DNA of 64,000 nt, taken from assembly GCF_018332715.1 (NCBI RefSeq), contig NZ_BOQP01000004.1, forward strand, positions 62,001 to 126,000, read 5' to 3'. This DNA is from Winogradskya consettensis. Lineage in GTDB: Bacteria; Actinomycetota; Actinomycetes; Mycobacteriales; Micromonosporaceae. The position numbers were made by a program, and so were the translations under genes. The notes below the pieces were generated by a model, which saw only the letters and a list, made by a program, of their open reading frames with translations, ran no database searches and was not told the DNA's origin. The first letter of the stretch is position 1; every line of letters starts with the position of its first letter. Shown here piece by piece: positions 27,479 through 37,000 of the stretch.

Positions 27479-27517
27479 CCCCGGCCCGGCCGCCCAGCCG
27501 CCCAGTCGCCCAGCCGC

Positions 27518-28413
27518 TCAGCCGGATGCGGGCAGGCGCCAGACGGTGAGGGGCCGGAGGTTGTCTGGCAGGCGAGGTACGGCGTGCTCGAGCTGCAGGT
27601 GTCCGTCGAGCCGACGGTGACCGGGCCGAGGGCGCGGCGGCCGGGGCCGGTCGGGTTCGGGGTCAGGATCCAGGTTTGGCCCAGGCGCTCGGTGTCGGGG
27701 TGGAGGTCCACAGCGCCGGTGGGGGTGTGGGCGGGCTCCGGGCGTACCTCGGGAATGCCGCGCCCGAGCACTGAGCCGTCGGCGAACCGCAGGGTTGTGG
27801 CCCGGTTGCCCGGGGTGACCACCTCGATCCGGCCGGCTGTCTCGTCGGGGTGGACCTCGGCGGTGGGGGCGAGGGTGTGGCGCCAGATCGGGGCTCCGGT
27901 GCGCAGGTCGGCGAGGGTCAGGGTGCGGTTGGAGCCGGTCCGCAGCAGGACCCGGTCGGCGGTCATGGTGAGCAGGTCCAGGAGTGGTTCTGTCCGCTGC
28001 CAGCGGATCGCGCCGTCGGTGGTGTCGAGGAAGGTCAGCCGGCTGGCGGAGCTGTCGCGGATCAGCAGGATATCGCCGGCGGGGGCGAGGACGAGGTCCG
28101 AGGTGAGGTTCGGGACGGTGGTTGTCCAAGCTCGATCGCCGGTCAGGTCGTAGCGGGTCACGGTTGTCTCGATGGCCGGGACCGGGGCGAAGACCGCTGT
28201 GTAGAGCGCATCCTGGCCGAGCCGGAAGCCCGCGGTCGGCGGGCCGCTGATCGTGAGCACCTGGTCCAGGCCGCGCAACTCGGGTGCGTCGGCGGCAAGC
28301 GTGATCAGCACGGCGGCGACGAGGCCGGCTCGCAGCCAGGGCCGTCGTTTCCGGGCGGGTGCCGGTGACAGCGGGGCGGCGGGGGCGCGGTCGAGGTCGA
28401 TCAGGGGCGTCAC
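27518..28413 (-). CDS. Membrane-anchored PQQ-type beta-propeller protein with apparent 1-base frameshift near its end
   Basis: The N-terminus is cytoplasmic with one membrane helix (LRAGLVAAVLITLAADAPEL), followed by repeated propeller blades (DLTGDRAWTTTVPNLTSDLV, DTTDGAIRWQRTEPLLDLL, DLRTGAPIWRHTLAP). Frame 1 runs to YLACQTTSGP and then becomes nonsense, overlapping 400 bp of the convergent ATPase gene (to 27070). In the neighbouring frame the expected ending LTVWRLPASG-stop is found at 27518. The break is at a CCCC run around 27552; one extra C restores SGPLTVWRL. I therefore give the repaired extent. Start GTG 28413. Function unknown. Confidence 0.72.
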
Positions 28414-28468
28414 GCGTCGAGTATCGCGCGGTCACTCAACAAGCACCGGAACCAACACGTTCGAACGG

Positions 28469-28529
28469 ACATTGACGCAAACGATCAGTAAGCGTAATTT
28501 CCTGTTTACAAGTCGACTTGTGTCAATGT
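28469..28529 (+). promoter_or_regulatory. Promoter and nested operators of the GH54 gene
   Basis: Promoter-like TTGACG (28472-28477), 17-base spacer, TAATTT (28495-28500). ACATTGACGCAA (28469-28480) and the inverted near-copy TTGTGTCAATGT (28518-28529; complement ACATTGACACAA) flank it. A perfect 14-bp palindrome ACAAGTCGACTTGT lies at 28508-28521, just after the -10. The arrangement suits a sugar-responsive repressor of LacI or GntR type, not encoded nearby. Confidence 0.7.
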
Positions 28530-28570
28530 TTGCCTGAACGCTCCGTTCCCCCGTGAGGAGCACATTCCCC

Positions 28571-30400
28571 ATGCACAAAAGTCGATCGATACTGCTGGCT
28601 GTGGCGGCCGCGGTCGCCCTGGTCGCCGCCACGGTGACCGCACTGCCCGGCGCCGCGAACGCCGCCACCTCGCAACCCTGCGACATCTACGGCGCGGCCG
28701 GCACCGCCTGCGTCGCCGCGCACAGCACCACCCGGGCACTGTTCGGCGCGTACAACGGCCCGCTCTACCAGCTGACCCGCGCCTCCGACCGAGCCACCCA
28801 CGACGTGGGCCTGCTGGCCGCCGGCGGGTACGCCAACGCCGCCGACCACGACGCGTTCTGCAACGGTACGACGTGCAGCATCACCAAGATCTACGACCAG
28901 ACCGCGCGGCACAACGACCTGACCGTCTCCCCGGCAGGCACGGCGGGCGCTGCCGACTACCCTGCCGACGCCAGTGTCGCCGCGGTCATCGCGGGCGGCC
29001 ACAAGGTGTACGGCATCTGGATCTCCCCGCAGCACGGTTACCGCCGCACCGCGGGAGCGGGTGTCGCCACCGCGGGTCAGCCCGAGGGCATGTACATGGT
29101 GGCCAGTGGCACCCACGTCGGCTCGGACTGCTGTTTCGACTACGGCAACGCCGAGATCCAGGTCGCGGACACCGGCAACGGTCACATGGACGCCGTCAGC
29201 ATCGCCACGACCTGCTATTTCGCGCCGTGCACCGGCTCCGGGCCATGGGTCGAGGCCGACCTGGAGAACGGCATGTTCCAGGGGGCCAACGGCTCCAACA
29301 CCGCCAACCTGGGAAACAACAGTACGTTCGTCACGGCCCTGCTGAAGAACAACGGTCGGACGACGTACGCGCTGAAGGGCGGCAACTCCCAGTCCGGCGC
29401 CCTGAGCACGTGGTGGAACGGCGCCCTGCCGAACCGTGGCGGCTACATGCCGATGCAGCAGGAAGGCTCCATCATCCTGGGCACCGGCGGCGACAACAGC
29501 AACCGTAACCGCGGCACGTTCTTCGAGGGCGTGATGACCTCGGGATACCCGACCGACGCCGCCGACAACGCGGTGCAGGCGAACATCGTCGCGGCCGGCT
29601 ACTCGGGCCAGACACTCACCCCGACCGCACCGCAGGGCACAATCACCGGCCCCGGCGGCAAGTGCGTCGACGTCGCCGCCGACGACACCGCCGTGAACCT
29701 GGCGGGGGTGCAATTGTGGGACTGCCAGACGTACGCCCTCGATCAGCACTGGACGCACTTCGCCGATAACACCCTGCGTACGCTGGGCCGCTGCCTCGAC
29801 ATCAACGGCAACGGCACCGCGAACCTGACACAGGTCCAGCTCTACGACTGCAACGGCGCCGGCGGCCAAAAATGGGTGCAGCAGGCCGACGGCTCCCTCC
29901 GAAACCCGCAGTCGGGACGCTGCCTCGACTCCCCCAACGGCACCACCACCAACGGCACCCGCCTGCAAATCTACGACTGCAACGGAGCCGCCGCCCAGAA
30001 GTTCGCGGTCAACGGCGGCGGCGCCACCCTCGCCCCCGGCGGCAAATGCATCGACGTCGCCGCCGACGACACCGGCACCAACCTGGCCGCCGTCCAACTG
30101 TGGGACTGCCAGAGCCACGCCGCCGACCAACACTGGTTCCACACCAGCAACGGCTCCCTGCGCACCCTCGGCCGCTGCCTCGACATCACCGGCAACGGCA
30201 CAGCCAACGGCACCCTCGTCGAGCTCTACGACTGCAACGGCGTCGGCGGCCAGTCCTGGCAGCAGCAGTCCGACGGCTCCCTGCTCAACCCCCAATCCGG
30301 CCGCTGCCTCGACTCCCCCAACGGCACCACCACCAACGGCACCCGCCTGCAAATCCACGACTGCAACGGCTCCGCCGCCCAGAAATTCACCCTGACCTGA
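28571..30400 (+). CDS. Secreted GH54 alpha-L-arabinofuranosidase with two ricin-B (CBM13) domains
   Basis: A 609-aa secreted glycosidase. A signal peptide (about 1-31, ending GAANA/A) is followed by a GH54 catalytic domain (about 32-345) and two beta-trefoil ricin-type domains (about 350-480 and 485-609; CVDVAADDTAVNLAGVQLWDCQ, GRCLDINGNGTANLTQVQLYDCNG and repeats). GH54 enzymes release arabinose side chains from arabinan and arabinoxylan. By alignment to the fungal enzyme AkAbfB, the nucleophile is Glu232 in DLENGMFQG and the acid/base Asp308 in GTGGDNSN. They are 76 residues apart, as in AkAbfB (221 and 297). ATG 28571; GAGGAG lies about a dozen bases upstream. The near-identical DNA of the two lectin halves indicates an internal duplication. 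Confidence 0.94.
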   Translation: MHKSRSILLAVAAAVALVAATVTALPGAANAATSQPCDIYGAAGTACVAAHSTTRALFGAYNGPLYQLTRASDRATHDVGLLAAGGYANAADHDAFCNGTTCSITKIYDQTARHNDLTVSPAGTAGAADYPADASVAAVIAGGHKVYGIWISPQHGYRRTAGAGVATAGQPEGMYMVASGTHVGSDCCFDYGNAEIQVADTGNGHMDAVSIATTCYFAPCTGSGPWVEADLENGMFQGANGSNTANLGNNSTFVTALLKNNGRTTYALKGGNSQSGALSTWWNGALPNRGGYMPMQQEGSIILGTGGDNSNRNRGTFFEGVMTSGYPTDAADNAVQANIVAAGYSGQTLTPTAPQGTITGPGGKCVDVAADDTAVNLAGVQLWDCQTYALDQHWTHFADNTLRTLGRCLDINGNGTANLTQVQLYDCNGAGGQKWVQQADGSLRNPQSGRCLDSPNGTTTNGTRLQIYDCNGAAAQKFAVNGGGATLAPGGKCIDVAADDTGTNLAAVQLWDCQSHAADQHWFHTSNGSLRTLGRCLDITGNGTANGTLVELYDCNGVGGQSWQQQSDGSLLNPQSGRCLDSPNGTTTNGTRLQIHDCNGSAAQKFTLT

Positions 30401-30406
30401 CCACGA

Positions 30407-30433
30407 AGCCGGGCGCCCTCACGGCGCCCGGCT
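30407..30433 (+). terminator. Hairpin after the GH54 gene
   Basis: AGCCGGGCGCC (30407-30417) and GGCGCCCGGCT (30423-30433) form a perfect 11-bp stem with a 5-base loop, starting 7 bp after the stop codon. Confidence 0.85.
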
Positions 30434-30456
30434 CCCCAACTGCGTTGTGCACAATT

Positions 30457-30502
30457 AGGTTGTGTGCAATTAAGTTGTGCACAATTTAATTGCACACAAC
30501 CT
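30457..30502. repeat. Long intergenic palindrome with TTGTGCACAA core
   Basis: AGGTTGTGTGCAATTAA (30457-30473) pairs perfectly with TTAATTGCACACAACCT (30486-30502). The 12-base centre itself contains TTGTGCACAA, and another TTGTGCACAATTA copy lies just before (30445-30457). The same motif makes the palindrome at 51172-51200. Much more AT-rich than its surroundings. Confidence 0.88.
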
Positions 30503-30949
30503 AACGCGCCCGGCAAGGGGCGGCGAAATCTGCAAATGCCGGCCTGCTCCGGCAAGCCCACGACCGAATCGACCTCAACCAGGCCGGCTGCACGCCCCGG
30601 AGACATCCGGATCATCCACGCGATCAACTCCCGCACCGGAGAGCGCCCCATGCTCGGGAGCCAGCGGGACAGCACCTGCCGATGTCACTCGATCGCGGCG
30701 TGGGCGCGACGTCCGGGCTTAGGCTGCGTACGCCGCGGCCACCTCATCCGTCACTCGCTACATTCCGTAGTTCCACATGAGAGTGATCCACAATCGTCGA
30801 TGAAAACCGGCGCGCAAACCCGCCGAATATTGCGCCAAAACCTCCAACGGCGCAACGTCTGGTCGCCCCAGCCGTCAAGCACGTGGCAATCATTTTTCAG
30901 CGCATAAGACACTTCCTGGCCGAGATAACGGATTGTCACAATCCGCGCC
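30503..30949. other. Gene-poor intergenic stretch
   Basis: About 450 bp with no convincing gene. On the minus strand about 30535-30675 reads in one frame as VLSRWLPSMGRSPVRELIAWMIRMSPGRAAGLVEVD-like sequence with coding-like codon use and then runs into the palindrome. This may be a truncated gene remnant of unknown family. The stretch 30760-30930 is AT-richer than the rest and may hold a promoter. Confidence 0.35.
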
Positions 30950-31115
30950 GCAGCCCGCAGCCCCCCACAGGCCCACAGCCCGCAGCCCCACAGCCCGCAG
31001 CCCCACAGGCCCACAGCCCGCAGCCCCACAGGCCCACAGCCCGCAGCCCGCAGCCCGCCAGCCCACAGCCGGCCGCCGGCCCAAAGGCCGCAGCCCAAAG
31101 GCCGCACGCAGCCCA
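30950..31115. repeat. Low-complexity CCCACAGCCCGCAG array
   Basis: An irregular tandem array built from 7-mers such as CCCGCAG and CCCACAG/CCCACAGG, many copies, ending in a pair of CCAAAGGCCGCAG units (about 31080-31105). It abuts the 3' end of the SDR gene at 31124. It is strongly strand-asymmetric (C-rich on plus, G-rich on minus), so it could form unusual structure in the SDR transcript. Confidence 0.85.
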
Positions 31116-31123
31116 GGTCGCTG

Positions 31124-31930
31124 TTACGCGCCGAACGCGGCTTGGGAGACCGGTTGCCAGTCGCGCCAGGTCGTGAGGCGCTGTTCGTAGATGGCCTCGA
31201 TCTCCGGGAAGACGTCGCCCAGGATGAGCCGGGTCGGCGGGTTCGAGGCGTCGGCGAGGGCGAGGATCGCGGGGACCGTGGCGGCCGGGTCGCCGATGCG
31301 GAAGTCGGGCGCCTTTGTTGCCCGGATCTGGTCGTAGGACGGTAGTGGTGCGCTGACCCGCAGACCCCGTGAGGCGAAGTCGGTGGCGTACGGGCCAGGT
31401 TCGACCAGGGTGACGTGGATGCCGAAATCTTCGATCTCCTGCGTGAGCGCCTCGGAGAGACCCTCCACTGCCCACTTCGAGGCGTGGTAGGCGCCGAAGC
31501 CGGGGTATGCCCGGACACCGCCCTCGCTCGTCACCTGGATCAGGTGCCCGCCGCGCTGGCGGCGCAGGACCGGGAGGACCGCTTGGGTCACCCATACCGC
31601 GCCGAAGAAGTTTGTCTCCAGTTGCTGCCGCAGCTCCCGTTCGGTGACCTCTTCGACCATGCCGACGTGGCCGTACCCGGCGTTGTTCACGGCGATGTCG
31701 ATGCGCCCGAAGCGTCGCACCGCCTCCTCGACGGCGGCGAAGACGCCCTCGCGGTCGGTGACGTCGAGCTCCAGCGCGAGCACGGACTCCCCGAACCGGG
31801 AAACGAGGTCGTCCAGGGGCTCGGTATTTCGTGAGGTGGCGACGACGCGGTCGCCGCGTTCGAGGGCGGCCCGTGCCCACAGGTTTCCGAAGCCGCTCGC
31901 CGCACCGGTGAAGAACCAGACTTTGCTCAT
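31124..31930 (-). CDS. Short-chain dehydrogenase/reductase (classical)
   Basis: A 268-aa classical SDR: FFTGAASGFGNLWARAAL cofactor loop, LDVTDREGVFAAV, IAVNNAGYGHVG, catalytic S in IQVTSEGGV and YHASK. The C-terminal TLVEPGPYATDFASRG is typical of the oxidoreductase group often annotated as ketoreductase-like SDR. ATG 31930. It is divergent from a LysR gene, with a 10-bp-arm inverted repeat between them that is probably the LysR site. The low-complexity array begins right after its stop. Confidence 0.93.
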   Translation of the reverse strand: MSKVWFFTGAASGFGNLWARAALERGDRVVATSRNTEPLDDLVSRFGESVLALELDVTDREGVFAAVEEAVRRFGRIDIAVNNAGYGHVGMVEEVTERELRQQLETNFFGAVWVTQAVLPVLRRQRGGHLIQVTSEGGVRAYPGFGAYHASKWAVEGLSEALTQEIEDFGIHVTLVEPGPYATDFASRGLRVSAPLPSYDQIRATKAPDFRIGDPAATVPAILALADASNPPTRLILGDVFPEIEAIYEQRLTTWRDWQPVSQAAFGA

Positions 31931-31955
31931 GCGTCGAGTTTCGCCCCATCCTCGC

Positions 31956-32003
31956 TATGCCACCAGCGAATGCTCGGTAGGTCCGATATTCCATGGTGGC
32001 ATA
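31956..32003. promoter_or_regulatory. LysR-type divergent operator
   Basis: TATGCCACCA (31956-31965) and its exact complement TGGTGGCATA (31994-32003), 28 bases apart, lie in the 81-bp gap between the SDR and LysR starts. A wide-spaced repeat fits a LysR tetramer. Confidence 0.7.
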
Positions 32004-32011
32004 CTGGCGGG

Positions 32012-32923
32012 GTGAGCCTGGACGTCCATCCTCAGTTGCTGCGGGCGCTGCGAGCGGTGCTGGAGACCGGGTCGCTCACCGCGGCCTCCGAGCGTCTCGG
32101 CTTCACGCAGTCCGCGCTCTCCAAGCAGATCGCCGCGCTCGAGGCGGCCGCCGGCGTGCAACTGTTCCGGCGTGGCCCGCGCGGCGTCGAGGCCACCGAG
32201 GCGGGGCATCGGCTGGCGACGCGGGCCGCGACGATCCTCGACGAGCTCGATGCCGCACAACGCGAGCTGGAGAACCTGTCCGCGCCGCTCGGCGGCCGGG
32301 TCGCGCTCGGCGGTTTCCCCGCGACGGCGATGAGCCTCGTGCCCCGCACCATCGCGCGGGTCCGTGCGGCGCACCCCTCCATCACCATCGACTTCCTGGA
32401 GTCCTCGACGCCGGTGCAGCTGCGGCGGCTGCGCGCGGGGCGCCTCGACCTCGCGCTCGTGGCAGCGGGTGAGGGCCTGCCCGGTTACGACCTGACCGGC
32501 ATCGAGACCGAGCGGTTGCCGGCGGGCCCGCTGCTGGTCGCCGTCGGCCACCGGCACCGCCTGGCCCGCGCCGGCCGGGTGGCGGTCGCCGACCTCGAGG
32601 GTGAGGGCTGGATCGCCGGTCGCGGCGCGCGCGGCGAACCTCAGTTCGGGGCGTGGCCCACGCTGCGGGACCCGACAATTGTCGCGGAGCTGGGTGACTG
32701 GTCCACCCGCCTGGGCTTCGTCGCCGCCGGGCTCGGCATCACCACCGTGCCCAGCCTCGGCGCGGGCGTCCTCCCCGACGGTGTGGCCACTGTCGAGGTC
32801 GACGATTCCGGGTGGACGGGCCGTTCCCTGCTGCTCGCCCGTATCGGCACCCTCACCGGCCCGTCGACGGCCATCCGCTCAGCCCTGTTGACGGAAGCCC
32901 GTACGCTCGCCGAACGCGGCTGA
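32012..32923 (+). CDS. LysR-family transcriptional regulator
   Basis: A 303-aa LysR regulator. The N-terminal winged helix (LLRALRAVLETGSLTAASERLGFTQSALSKQIAALEAAAGVQLFRR) is followed by a substrate-binding domain (GRVALGGFPATAMSLVPRTIARVRAAHPSITIDFLE). GTG 32012 with a GGCGGG upstream is the likely start. Divergent from the SDR, which it probably controls. Its 3' end is convergent with the SGNH hydrolase, 10 bp apart. Confidence 0.94.
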   Translation: MSLDVHPQLLRALRAVLETGSLTAASERLGFTQSALSKQIAALEAAAGVQLFRRGPRGVEATEAGHRLATRAATILDELDAAQRELENLSAPLGGRVALGGFPATAMSLVPRTIARVRAAHPSITIDFLESSTPVQLRRLRAGRLDLALVAAGEGLPGYDLTGIETERLPAGPLLVAVGHRHRLARAGRVAVADLEGEGWIAGRGARGEPQFGAWPTLRDPTIVAELGDWSTRLGFVAAGLGITTVPSLGAGVLPDGVATVEVDDSGWTGRSLLLARIGTLTGPSTAIRSALLTEARTLAERG

Positions 32924-32933
32924 CGCACGCCGC

Positions 32934-33887
32934 CTACGTGCCCAGCAGCTCCGCGGCGCCGACCCAGAACTCCACCGTCTGCGAAACGCCGTCGATCGAC
33001 GCCTTGCGTTTGAGCAGTGTCTGCCATTCGCGGGAGCCGTCGGGCTGGTCGCGCAGGACCCACGTCCGGCATTTGGTGCTCGTGCCGTGCTCGATGATGC
33101 ACCGGTAGGTCTCGGTCTTCAGGTACGGGTCGGGCCCCGACAACCCGGGCAGCGCGAACACGCCGGCCATGCTGCGGTACCAGTTCCACGCCATTTTCTC
33201 GTACCCGAAGGCATTGGGGTGGTGGGTGTCGTGCAGGTCGATGCCCGCCACACTGGACTGATCGACCAGGGTGAGCAGGGGGTCCTGGCGCTGCGCGACG
33301 AATCCGGGCAGCAGCGCGTTGTAGATCCGCCCGGTCTCGGCCTCGGCGGGGACCCGCGAGATGGCGATCGCGGCGAGGAAGACATAGGCCGCGGGCCGGA
33401 CGGCGCGGATCCGGTCGATCAGGGTGCCCAGGTCACCCATCATGACCCCCGGGTCGTCGCCCTGGGTGACGTTGTTGGTGCCGGCTTCCAGCACGATCAC
33501 ATCCGGTTGGTACGCGGTGAGCCAGCCGTCGACGTCGAACGCGAGCTCGCCCAGGTCGTAGCCACCGTGGCCCTCGTGGTCCCGGTCGGCGCCCGTGCCG
33601 TCGTGCTGGGAGCCGACGAAGTCGACCTGCATGCCGTCACGGATGAGGTGGTCGCGCAGGACCGTCCGGAACGAGTCGAAGCCCGGTGCTCCCGTGCCGC
33701 GCACGATGGAGTCGCCGAGCGGCATGACGCGTACGGTGCCGAACGGTGTGTCGGGGTCTGCCACCCCCGGGCCGCCGGGCGCGGCATGAGCGGCACCACC
33801 GCCGCACAACCAGAACCCCATGAGTGCGGCGAGCGCGCGCCGGCCGTACGTTCCCAGAACCACTTCGTCATCGTCCGGCGCCGACAC
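32934..33887 (-). CDS. Secreted SGNH/GDSL hydrolase
   Basis: A 317-aa secreted esterase or lipase-type hydrolase. The N-terminus has paired arginines then a hydrophobic stretch (GRRALAALMGFWLCGGGAAHA), a signal peptide of possible Tat type. SGNH blocks follow: I (MPLGDSIVRGTG, Ser), III (LEAGTNNVTQGD, Asn) and V (DLHDTHHPNAFGY, Asp/His), with the block II glycine in GGYDLGELAF. The C-terminal 80 residues (YRCIIEHGTSTKCRTWVLRDQPDG) are an extra domain. GTG 33887 is the first start of the open frame and is weakly supported. Substrate unknown; carbohydrate-ester cleavage is common in this family. Confidence 0.9.
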   Translation of the reverse strand: MSAPDDDEVVLGTYGRRALAALMGFWLCGGGAAHAAPGGPGVADPDTPFGTVRVMPLGDSIVRGTGAPGFDSFRTVLRDHLIRDGMQVDFVGSQHDGTGADRDHEGHGGYDLGELAFDVDGWLTAYQPDVIVLEAGTNNVTQGDDPGVMMGDLGTLIDRIRAVRPAAYVFLAAIAISRVPAEAETGRIYNALLPGFVAQRQDPLLTLVDQSSVAGIDLHDTHHPNAFGYEKMAWNWYRSMAGVFALPGLSGPDPYLKTETYRCIIEHGTSTKCRTWVLRDQPDGSREWQTLLKRKASIDGVSQTVEFWVGAAELLGT

Positions 33888-34029
33888 CGATCACGCGGGG
33901 TAAGCGACTCATTGGTACCCGAAGGAGATCGCCCTGGTGGCGACCACAACGGACTCATCGATGTCGGGGGCGCTGCATCCATTCGCTACCTTCTCTTGAA
34001 GATCTGCCAAATCTCATGAGGAGCCACGC

Positions 34030-37000
34030 ATGGCGAGACCAGCCGACTGGGACATCCTGGACCTGGACGGGGACCCGACGCCGGGTGATCCGGCCCGGGT
34101 GCGGCAGCTCGCGTCACGGTTCCACGATTTCGCCGAGACCGCCCACCGCGCGAAACTGGCCGTGGACTCGCTGCAGGGCGACGGCGCGGTCCTGACCTGG
34201 GTCGGGCTCTCCGGCGACGCGTTCCGCGAGCAGTTCGGCGACTTCCCCAACCAGGTCAACAAGCTCTACCAGTCACACCTCATGGTCGGCGATGCCCTCG
34301 AGACGTACGCCCCGACCCTGGAAACCGCGCAGGCCCAGGCCGACCGCGCCCTCGCCGACGGCCGGGTCGCCGCCGAGAAGCTGAAGTCGTTGCAGGGCGC
34401 CCTGTCCACCGCCCAAACCGACTTCACCGGTGCGTCCCAGGCAGCCGAAAAAGCGCAGGCAGAGACCCAGGCACCGGACCCCGATCAGGTCAAGCAAGCC
34501 GTCAAGGACGCCGACGCCGCGAAAGCCAAGGTCAGCGGCGCCCAGAGCGCGGTCAACGGCGCCCAGCAGGAGCTCGACCTCGCCAAACAGCTCGCCGAGC
34601 AGGCCAGGCAGATGCGCGACGGCGCCGCCCAGGTCTGCAAGCGGGAGATCGAGGACGCCTCCGACGCCGGCATCCAGCCGCGGTCGTTCTGGCAAAAACT
34701 CGGCGACGCCCTCAAAGAGCTCTGGAACATCATCTGCGAGGTCGCCAAGTGGGTGGCCCTGGTCGCGGGCATCATCGGCATGATCCTCGGCGGCCCGCTC
34801 GCCTGGATCGCCCTTGCCGCCGGAGCGATCCTGCTGGTGAAGGCGATCGTCGACTTCGCCCAGGGCAAGGGTTCCGTGATGGACCTGGTCATGGGCATCC
34901 TCGGGATCATCCCCGGCGTCAAGGGCCTGACCTCGCTGTCGAAGCTGTCCGCGCTCTACAAGGCCGGCGGTCTCAAGGAGATCGCCAAGGCCGCGCTGAC
35001 CGGCATGAAGGACATGGCCAAGGGCATGCTCGGCGCCCTCAAGGGGCTCGGCTCCGGGCTCTCCACGATCACCAAGGGTCTCGGCGACACGCTCAAGGGC
35101 GGCGTCGGCAAGATCGGTGACCTGCTCCGCAACCTCGGGAACCGCCCGCCCGACATCAAGTTCACCGCGACCGAGCTGAAGATCCGCGACTGCGTCACCG
35201 ACCCGGTGGACGTCGCGACGGGCGAGGTCGTGCTGACCGACAACGACCTGGGCCTGCTGGAGCGTACGCACGTCTCGTCGTACCGCGCGGGCCGCTGGTT
35301 CGGGCCGTTGTGGACCTCGGTGCTGGACCAGCGCCTGGAACTGGACGACGAGGGCAGCTGCTACTTCGCGCCCGACGGCATGATCCTCGCCTACCCGCAG
35401 GCGGAGCCCGGCGAGCAGGTGCTGCCCCTCGAGGGCCCGCGCCGCCCGCTGACCTGGTATTCCGATGGCGGCGCGGAGATGCACGACCCGGAGACCGGTG
35501 CGACGCTGCTGTTCCGCCCGGCCGGACCGGTGTCGGCGCTGACGGCGGTGATCGGCCCCGCTGGGCGTACGGAGATCACCTGGGACGGGGAGACCCCCAC
35601 CCGGATCGCCTTCCCCGGCGGCGAGTCGTTCGCCATCACCGTCACCGACGGGCTGGTCACCGCCGTGGGTGATGTCGCCTACGGCTACGACGACGACCGC
35701 CGGCTGACCGAGGTCGTCACCGAGCGCGGCCCGGAACGCTTCGAATACACCGACGACCGCATCGCCGCCTGGCACGACTGGAGCGGCACCTACCGATACG
35801 AGTACGACGACCGCGGCCGCTGTGTCCAGACCGTCAGCAGCAACGGCTACCTCGACGGGCGCATCGCCTACGACGACGAGCAGCGCACCACCACGTTCAC
35901 CGACGCGCTCGGCCACACGACCGTCTACCACATCAGCCCCCAGCTGCGTACGAGCAGCCGCGTCGACCCCCTCGGCCGCGTCACGGCCTACGACTGGGAC
36001 AACTGGGGCCGCCTGCTGTCCACGACCGACCCCCTGGGCAACGCCGCCGAGCCGGAGACCCCCGCGGACCACGACCTGATCTACACCTGGATCGATCCCG
36101 GGCGGGGCGAGATCGAGTACGGGCCGTTCAGCACCGTCGCCGCCTGGACCGATCCCGCCGGGGCGCGCACCGAATTCGGCTACGACGCGGAGCTGCAGCT
36201 CACCTCGGTGACCGACCCGCGCGGCCTGGTGTGGCGTTACGCGTACGACGCCGCCGGCCAGCTCATCGCCGAGGTCGACTTCGACGGGCGGCAACGCCGG
36301 TACGAGTACGACGCCGCGGGACGGGTCATCCGCCTCGTCGACACCGACGGCGCGATCACCGAGTTCGGGTACGACGCGTGGAGCCGGCTGACCGAACGGC
36401 GTACGGCCACGGACACGGCGACGTTCCGCTACGACGAGGCGGGGCTGCTGCTCGAAGCTCGCAACAACGACACCGAGCTCGTCCTCAGCCGGGACGAGCG
36501 GGGCCGGCTCGTACGGCAGAGTACGAACGGCAGCGCTCTGACGTTCGAGTACGACGACATGATGATGACCCGGCACCGGCGTACCCCGTCGGCCGTGGCC
36601 AGCTCGTGGCAGTGGGAGATGATCCTCGGCCACGCCGCCTGGCTGACCGTCGGCGGGCACGAGCTGACCCTGGACCACCAGGAGGACGGCCGGGAGGTCC
36701 GGCGCAGCGTCGGCGGCGACGTCGTGCTCGAGCAGATCTTCGACGACGAGGATCGGCTCGCCATGCAGCGGATCATCGGCGACCGGTTGCGCACCTTCGG
36801 ATACCGCGCCGACGGCAAGCCCGAGTCGGTCACCGACGGCTCCGGGATCACGAGCCTGGAGCTGGACCCGGCGGGGCGGGTTCTCGCGGTTCGCGGCGCG
36901 GGCCGGGACGAGTTCTACCGCTTCGGGCCGGCCGGCAACCTGGCCGCCGCGGGAGACCGGGAGTTCCGTTACGAGGGCACTCTGCTGCGCCAGGCGGGTG

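Noticed and set aside
27070..27517. Extension of the propeller protein into the ATPase gene
   Set aside because: The extra text is nonsense antisense to a conserved gene; explained by a one-base shift.
28523..30358. A 611-codon open frame antisense to the GH54 gene
   Set aside because: Its repetitive Val/Gly/Ala text mirrors the ricin-domain duplication; no start with a ribosome site.
34030..36000. N-terminal coiled coil of the RHS protein as a separate gene
   Set aside because: Continuous frame with the RHS core and no internal start with a ribosome site.
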